A stretch of DNA of 64,000 bases, from the NCBI RefSeq assembly GCF_001424265.1, contig NZ_LMOV01000001.1:1387-65386 (forward strand), read 5' to 3'. Source of the stretch: Acidovorax sp. Leaf160 (GTDB taxonomy: Bacteria > Pseudomonadota > Gammaproteobacteria > Burkholderiales > Burkholderiaceae_C). The position numbers and the translations under genes were made by a program. A model generated the notes under the pieces. The model made no database searches. It had not been told where the DNA came from and saw only the letters and a list, made by a program, of their open reading frames with translations. Each line of letters starts with the position of its first letter. The stretch's first letter is position 1. Positions 59,146 through 64,000 of this stretch are shown here, piece after piece.

Positions 59146-59877
59146 ATGCGCATTCTTTCTCTCGACCGCCGCACCTCGGCAGGCATCTGGGCACCGGCGG
59201 CCCGCCAACGCGGCTTCAGCATGCTGGAGCTGTCGATCGCGCTGGTGGTGATCGGCCTCATCGTCGGCGCCATCGCCATCGGGCGCGACCTGCAGCGCAA
59301 CGCCAGCTATCAGCGCATTTCCTCCAGCTTCGTCCAGGGCTGGCTGATGGCCTACGACGCCTATGTCGCGGGCACCGGCATCGTTCCCGGCGACTCGGCC
59401 GCGGCACCCACCGGGCGGGTCAACGGCAACACCAGCGAGCTGTGCGGCAATGCGATGCTCAACGTGTTCCAGGCCGCCGGCATCCGCCTGCCGCAGGGCC
59501 GCGCCGAGGGCCAGGCGGACCGCTACGCCTACCTGGATTCCAACGGCAACCCGCAGGAGGTGCAGGTCTGCTTCCAGAACGTGAGCTGGGCCGAGCCCGG
59601 CGCGGCGGTCGGCACCTACGTATCGCGGCCGCGCAACGTGATGGTGCTCCGGCAGATGACGCCGGCGCTCGCTTCGCTGCTGGATGCGCAGATCGACGGC
59701 AATGCGGATGCGCGCTTCGGCCGCCTGCGGGAAAACTCGCAGGCCAACCAGGTGGCCGTGGTCAATGGCGTGGCCTGGAGCGTGGACGAGCGCATGGCGT
59801 TCGGCAGCGCGAACGCCACCACGCTCGACGAAAGCCAGGTGGCCGTGGTGACCGGCTGGCTGGTGATGAACCGCTGA
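59146..59877 (+). CDS. Type IV pilin-like protein, GRxEG family (3 of 3)
   Basis: The 243-residue protein has cleavage G23/F24, E28 at +5 and the helix FSMLELSIALVVIGLIVGAI followed by GRDLQRNASY, as in the two pilins that open the cluster. The signature LPQGRAEGQADRYAYLDSNG and EVQVCFQN is conserved. It is the last gene of the cluster, so GRxEG pilins flank the whole machine. A repeat element follows its stop. Confidence 0.83.
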   Translation: MRILSLDRRTSAGIWAPAARQRGFSMLELSIALVVIGLIVGAIAIGRDLQRNASYQRISSSFVQGWLMAYDAYVAGTGIVPGDSAAAPTGRVNGNTSELCGNAMLNVFQAAGIRLPQGRAEGQADRYAYLDSNGNPQEVQVCFQNVSWAEPGAAVGTYVSRPRNVMVLRQMTPALASLLDAQIDGNADARFGRLRENSQANQVAVVNGVAWSVDERMAFGSANATTLDESQVAVVTGWLVMNR

Positions 59878-59889
59878 GAGGCAGGTTTT

Positions 59890-59957
59890 GGAGGTCAAAT
59901 GTGCCTCCAGCGCTTGATATTGCTAGGTTTTTAGCTATAAAGAAAATAGCAAAATGA
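59890..59957 (+). repeat. AT-rich interspersed repeat, copy 3, after the pilus cluster
   Basis: The element starts GGAGGTCAAA, contains CCAGCGCTT (59907-59915), and ends GCTAT-AAAGAAA-ATAGC (59934-59950). The 27-bp spacing from CCAGCGCTT to GCTAT is identical to that in the rsmB copy. GGAGG and CCTCC (59890-59908) can pair as a small extra hairpin. It lies in the 131-bp gap between convergent genes and may serve as a terminator-like spacer. Confidence 0.78.
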
Positions 59958-60008
59958 CAGGGCGGGCCTTGGCCTGCCCGGGCCCGGGCCGGCGCGCTGC
60001 CGGCTCCG

Positions 60009-62168
60009 TCATCCACCCGCGGGCTGCGTTGCCCCGCCTGCGTCGCCAGCCCCGCCAGCCCCTCCCGCCGCCTCCACCTGCACCACACAGTCATAGAACG
60101 TCGGCGCGGCCCCCAGGTCGGTCAGCGCCTGGCCCGTCACCTCGTTCACGTTGGTGCCGTTCACGCCGAACTTGCGCCACCAGATCCCCAGCCCGTTGAC
60201 CACGCCCGGCCGCGCGCGCTGGCTGACGGCGGCGTGGCACTCGTAGCTGCCGCGGTCGTTGAACACGCGCACCACGGCGCCGTCGGCGATGCCGCGTGGG
60301 GCGGCGTCCTCGGGGTGGATCTCCAGCACCGGCTGCGTCTCGATGTTGCGCAGGCTCTTGACGTTCACGAAGGTGGAGTTGAGGAAGTTGCGCGCCGGCG
60401 GCGAGATCATGGCCAGCGGGTAGGCGGCCGACATGCCCGGCCGCTCGCGGTTGGGCAGGTGGTCGGGCAGCGGGTCCATGCCTTGCGCCGACAGGCGTTC
60501 GCTGTGGAACTCGCACTGGCCCGAGGGGGTGGGAAAGCCGCCTTCGGCATACGGCGCATCGGGCACGGGCAGGCTGGCGAAGCCCTGGTCCAGCAGCTGC
60601 TGGAAGTCCACGTGGCTGCCGTAGGCCTGGCGGCACAGGTCTTCGTCGCTGTCGGCGAAGCAGGCATCCTGCAGGCCCATGCGCGCGGCCAGGTCGCGGA
60701 AGACCTGCGTGTTGGGCCGGGCCTGGCCCACGGGCGCGATGGCCGGGCGGTTGAGCAGCACATCGGTGTGGCCGTAGGACACGTGCACGTCCCAGTGCTC
60801 CAGCTGCGTGGTGGCGGGCAGCACGTAGTCGGCGTAGTCGGCCGTGTCGGTCTGGAAATGCTCCAGCACCACGGTGAACAGGTCTTCGCGGGCGAAGCCG
60901 ACCGCCACCTTGGCCGATTCCGGCGCCACCGCCACCGGGTTGCTGTTGTAGACCACCAGGGCCTCGATGCGCGGGCCGAAGTCGGCCGATGCGGGCCGCA
61001 GCAGGTCGTCACCGATGGTGGACATGTTCACCGTGCGCGGCGCGATGCCTGCGGGCACCAGGTCGGGCCGCTGCAGCGCGGCGCGCTGGATGGGAAACAT
61101 GCCCGAGCTGGACATGAGCAGGCCGCCCGCGCGGTGCCGCCAGGCGCCCACCAGCGCCGGCAGGCAGGCGACGGCGCGGGTGGCGTTGCCGCCGCCGCGC
61201 ACGCGCTGCATGCCGTAGTTGAGGCGGATGGCGGCCGGGCCGGTGGTGCCGTAGTCGCGCGCCAGGCGGCGGATCTGCTCCACCGGCAGGCCGCAGACCT
61301 CGGCGGCGCGTTCGGGCGGCCATTGCAGCGCGCGGGCGCGCAGGCCCTCCCAGCCCAGGGTGTGGCGGGCGATGTAGTCGTGGTCCAGCCAGTCGTTGGC
61401 GATGAGTTCGTGCATCAGCGCCAGCGCCAGCGCGCCGTCGGTGCCGGGCAGCAGCTGCAGGTGTTCGTGGCACTTGTCGGCCGTCTCGCTCTTGCGCGGG
61501 TCGATGCACACCAGCCGCGCGCCGTCCCTCTTGGCCTGCTGGGCGTAGCGCCAGAAGTGCAAATTGCTGCCGATGGAGTTGCTGCCCCAGATCAGGATGA
61601 GCTTCGACTCCGCGAACCACTCGACCTTCATGCCCACCTTGCCGCCGAGGGTCTGCGTCAGGCCCTCGCCGCCCGCCGACGCGCAGATGGTGCGGCCCAG
61701 CAGCGAGGCGCCCAGGCGGTGGAAGAAGCGCCGGTCCATGCTTTCGCCCTGCACCAGGCCCATGGTGCCGGCGTAGCTGTAGGGCAGGATGGCCTGCGGG
61801 TCGCGCGCGGCGATGGCGCCCATGCGCCGGGCGATGTCGTCCAGCGCCTCGTCCCAGCTCACCGGGGTGAACTGCCCGCTGCCCTTGGGGCCGCTGCGCT
61901 TCAGGGGCGTCAGCAGGCGTTCGGGGTGGTGGGTGCGCTCGGCGTACCTGGACACCTTGGCGCACAGCACGCCGTCGGTGTGGCCATGCGCCGGGTTGCC
62001 CTGCACGCGGATGGCGATGCCGTTCTCCACGGTGGTCAGCAGCGCGCAGGTGTCGGGGCAGTCGTGCGGGCAGGCGCCGCGCACCTGGTGGGTGGCGGGG
62101 GCGGCGTCAGCAGCGGCTTCGGGGGCTTCGGTGGCGGCGTCAGGGGTGGCGGCAGGCATCGCGGTCAT
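60009..62168 (-). CDS. Molybdopterin-dependent oxidoreductase
   Basis: The 719-residue protein has an N-terminal iron-sulfur site (ACPHDCPDTC, then GVLCAKVSRY), the molybdopterin domain (GTMGLVQGESMDRRFFHRLG, ICASAGGEGLTQTLG, LILIWGSNSIGSNLHFWRYA) and a C-terminal dinucleotide-binding domain (LNSTFVNVKSLRNIETQPVL, GTNVNEVTGQALTDLG). It belongs to the DMSO reductase superfamily; the substrate cannot be told. No signal peptide is seen and no small or membrane subunit is adjacent, so it may be cytoplasmic. I chose ATG 62168; the first ~35 residues are Ala/Pro-rich and the true start may vary. Confidence 0.87.
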   Translation of the reverse strand: MTAMPAATPDAATEAPEAAADAAPATHQVRGACPHDCPDTCALLTTVENGIAIRVQGNPAHGHTDGVLCAKVSRYAERTHHPERLLTPLKRSGPKGSGQFTPVSWDEALDDIARRMGAIAARDPQAILPYSYAGTMGLVQGESMDRRFFHRLGASLLGRTICASAGGEGLTQTLGGKVGMKVEWFAESKLILIWGSNSIGSNLHFWRYAQQAKRDGARLVCIDPRKSETADKCHEHLQLLPGTDGALALALMHELIANDWLDHDYIARHTLGWEGLRARALQWPPERAAEVCGLPVEQIRRLARDYGTTGPAAIRLNYGMQRVRGGGNATRAVACLPALVGAWRHRAGGLLMSSSGMFPIQRAALQRPDLVPAGIAPRTVNMSTIGDDLLRPASADFGPRIEALVVYNSNPVAVAPESAKVAVGFAREDLFTVVLEHFQTDTADYADYVLPATTQLEHWDVHVSYGHTDVLLNRPAIAPVGQARPNTQVFRDLAARMGLQDACFADSDEDLCRQAYGSHVDFQQLLDQGFASLPVPDAPYAEGGFPTPSGQCEFHSERLSAQGMDPLPDHLPNRERPGMSAAYPLAMISPPARNFLNSTFVNVKSLRNIETQPVLEIHPEDAAPRGIADGAVVRVFNDRGSYECHAAVSQRARPGVVNGLGIWWRKFGVNGTNVNEVTGQALTDLGAAPTFYDCVVQVEAAGGAGGAGDAGGATQPAGG

Positions 62169-62307
62169 GGTGGGCGGCAGGGCAGGGGTGGGTGGGGCGC
62201 TCGTTAAACTCGAAACCGGGTGGGGGAGGCTTCGTGCGCAGCAGGGATTCGGCGCGCGCGTGCATCTCTCGGTCAGCCAAAACGATTCGGGATCAGGACA
62301 TTTCATC

Positions 62308-63444
62308 ATGAAGCAGAACCAGCGGTGGAACCGCCGTCAGTTTTCCCTCGGCATGGGGGCGGCGGCGCTGGCCGGTTTTCCGGCCGTGCATGCGCAGGGC
62401 GACTCGCCGCTGGTGCTCGGCCAGTCGGCGGCTCTGTCGGGCCCGGCGGGCCAGCTGGGCACGCAGTACCAGCAGGGCGCCAAGCTGTGCTTCGACCAGT
62501 ACAACGCCCAGGGCGGCCGCCGCCCGATCGAGCTGCGCACGCTGGACGACGGCTACGAGCCCGAGCGCTGCGCCGCCAACACCCGCAAGTTCATCGCCGA
62601 CGACGTGTTCGCGCTCTTCGGCTACGTGGGCACGCCCACCAGCCTGGCGGCGCTGCCGCTCGCCACCCAGGCGCGGCTGCCGTTCTTCGCGCCGCTGACG
62701 GGCGCCGAATCGTTGCGCCAGCCCTTCAACCGGCTGGTGTTCCATGTGCGCGCCTCGTACAACGACGAGACGGCGCTGATCACCCGCCAGCTCACCAACC
62801 TCCACCTGCGCAAGATCGCCGTGCTGCACCAGAACGATGCCTATGGCCGTGCGGGCCTGGACGGCATGACCCGCGCGCTGGCCGAGCAGCAGCTGGCCCC
62901 GGTGGCGCAGGCCACGGTGGAGCGCAACTCGGTCGATGTGGAGGCCGCCGTGAAGACGCTGGTCGCCGCCCAGCCCGAGGCGATGGTCATGGTGTGCACC
63001 TACGCGGCGGCGGCGGCCTTCATCCGGGCCGCGCGCAAGGCGGGCTACGGCGGCACCTTCTACAACCTGTCGTTCGTGGGCACCCAGGCGCTGGCCGATG
63101 CGCTGGGCAAGGAGGCCGCGGGCGTGGTGGTGTCGCAGGTCGTGCCCTCGCCGTTCCAGACCACGCGGCAGATCACCCGCGAATTCCACGAGGCGCTGAA
63201 GAAGGACGGCAAGGTGCAGGCCAACTATTCCAGCCTGGAGGGCTACCTGGCCGCCCGCGTGTTCACCGAGGGGCTGCGCCGCGCGGGCGACCGGCCCACG
63301 CGCGATGCGCTGGTCACCGCGCTCGAAGGCATCTCCCCGCAAGGCGTGGGCGGCTTCGCGCTGGCCTACGGGGCCGGCAGCCATGCGGGCTCGCGCTTCG
63401 TCGAGATGTCGATGCTGACCGGCGACGGTCGCATTCGCGTCTGA
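62308..63444 (+). CDS. ABC transporter substrate-binding protein, branched-chain amino acid type
   Basis: The 378-residue protein has an export signal with twin-arginine-like NRRQFSLGMGAAALAGF and a Leu/Ile/Val-binding fold: LVLGQSAALSGPAGQLGTQY, YNAQGGRRPIELRTLDDGYE and IAVLHQNDAYGRAGLDGMTR. No permease or ATPase gene is adjacent, so it is an orphan here. The ligand is unknown and need not be an amino acid. It is divergent from the molybdopterin enzyme with a 139-bp gap in which I see no clear promoter. The next gene starts 146 bp downstream. Confidence 0.88.
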   Translation: MKQNQRWNRRQFSLGMGAAALAGFPAVHAQGDSPLVLGQSAALSGPAGQLGTQYQQGAKLCFDQYNAQGGRRPIELRTLDDGYEPERCAANTRKFIADDVFALFGYVGTPTSLAALPLATQARLPFFAPLTGAESLRQPFNRLVFHVRASYNDETALITRQLTNLHLRKIAVLHQNDAYGRAGLDGMTRALAEQQLAPVAQATVERNSVDVEAAVKTLVAAQPEAMVMVCTYAAAAAFIRAARKAGYGGTFYNLSFVGTQALADALGKEAAGVVVSQVVPSPFQTTRQITREFHEALKKDGKVQANYSSLEGYLAARVFTEGLRRAGDRPTRDALVTALEGISPQGVGGFALAYGAGSHAGSRFVEMSMLTGDGRIRV

Positions 63445-63590
63445 GCCCTTCACGGCCGCTGGCGTGATGCGTGCTTGCCCTGCCTGGCGCAGCGCCAGAC
63501 CGGGGCACCCCTGCCGGTACGAATAACCCCGCATGGCGTGCAGCCGGTCCGGCGCCTAGACTCAAACCTTCAAGCCAAGGAACCTCGCCC

Positions 63591-64000
63591 ATGAAAGTCA
63601 TCGACTCCATCGTCACCGAAGCGGCCTCCATCGCGGCGCTGCGGCGCGACATCCACGCCCACCCCGAACTCTGCTTCCAGGAGGTGCGCACCGCCGACCT
63701 GGTGGCCGCCAAGCTCACCGAATGGGGCATCCCGATCCACCGCGGCATGGGCACGACCGGCGTGGTCGGCATCGTCCACGGGCGCGATGGCGGCGCCTCG
63801 GGCCACGGCATCGGCCTCAGGGCCGACATCGACGCCCTGCCGATCACCGAGTTCAACACCTTCGAGCACGCCAGCAAGCATGCCGGCAAGATGCACGCCT
63901 GCGGCCACGACGGCCACACCGCCATGCTGCTGGCGGCGGCGCAGCACTTCGCCCGGCACCGCGATTTCGACGGCACCGTGTACCTCATCTTCCAGCCGGC
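63591..64000 (+). CDS. M20 family amidohydrolase (HipO-like), 5' part
   Basis: The frame is open from ATG 63591 to the window end (136 codons). It reads LRRDIHAHPELCFQEVRTAD, GIGLRADIDALPI and the metal-binding KMHACGHDGHTAMLLAAA. This is the M20 amidohydrolase family (hippurate hydrolase, N-acyl amino acid deacylase). AAGGA lies about 9 bases before the start. The C-terminal two thirds lie outside the window, so the substrate and integrity cannot be judged. Confidence 0.9.
   Translation, partial: MKVIDSIVTEAASIAALRRDIHAHPELCFQEVRTADLVAAKLTEWGIPIHRGMGTTGVVGIVHGRDGGASGHGIGLRADIDALPITEFNTFEHASKHAGKMHACGHDGHTAMLLAAAQHFARHRDFDGTVYLIFQP

Overview
Organism. GC-rich DNA (close to 70 percent by eye) from a betaproteobacterium, most likely a member of the Comamonadaceae (Acidovorax-like). 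The reasons are the order tuf-trpT-secE-nusG-rplKAJL-rpoBC, a TTG start on rplJ, many Bug, TRAP and LysR genes, and short AT-rich interspersed repeats that I associate, from memory, with this family. The assignment is inference; no database was searched.

Layout. 1-12361: the 3' end of tuf, tRNA-Trp, secE, nusG, four ribosomal protein genes and rpoB-rpoC, all on the plus strand, closed by a clear terminator. 12491-18420: a LemA protein, rsmB, a DUF4390 protein, an NtrY-like sensor kinase with a response regulator, and tRNA-Phe. 18583-22976: a Fur-controlled fecI-fecR-TonB receptor iron uptake and signalling unit on the minus strand. 23023-24827: divergent LysR and pirin genes. 24928-36703: two adjacent sugar-acid clusters, each divergent from its own LysR gene. 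The first encodes a TRAP transporter (DctP, DctQ, DctM), an IlvD/Edd-type aldonate dehydratase and an FAH-fold protein. The second encodes an FAH hydrolase, two SDR dehydrogenases and an orphan Bug binding protein. Together they could take up an aldonate and cleave its 2-keto-3-deoxy intermediate by two routes. 36780-37737: two small heat-shock proteins. 37969-41343: a giant SARP-like regulator. 41566-59877: a fourteen-gene block encoding an MSHA-like / type II secretion-like pilus machine with seven prepilin-like proteins. 60009-64000: a molybdopterin oxidoreductase, an orphan ABC binding protein and a truncated M20 amidohydrolase.

Most interesting. The 41566-59877 block holds the core of a type IV filament machine: a GspL-like and a PilP/GspC-like protein, a lipoprotein secretin, a TPR protein, an ExeA-like ATPase with a C-terminal extension, a GspE ATPase and a GspF membrane protein. 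Its prepilins fall into two families that I do not recognise from described pili. Three carry a GRxEG...DRY...NGN...QVCFQ signature. Four carry LPCP...C...LP(Y/W)R(T/S)LG. Three of the latter also have a long alanine/glycine-rich hydrophobic stretch far from the N-terminus. Just upstream, and directly after the SARP-like gene, lies a 7-bp direct repeat with an 11-bp period placed 7 bp before a possible -10 box. This is the geometry of actinobacterial SARP operators.

Repeats. A ~65-bp AT-rich element ending in GCTAT-N7-ATAGC occurs three times: in two gene borders and, unexpectedly, inside the open rsmB coding sequence.

Non-coding space. No stretch over 300 bases lacks a gene. The longest is rplL-rpoB (3628-3904), which holds stem-loops. 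I saw no insertion sequence, CRISPR array, rRNA or phage gene.
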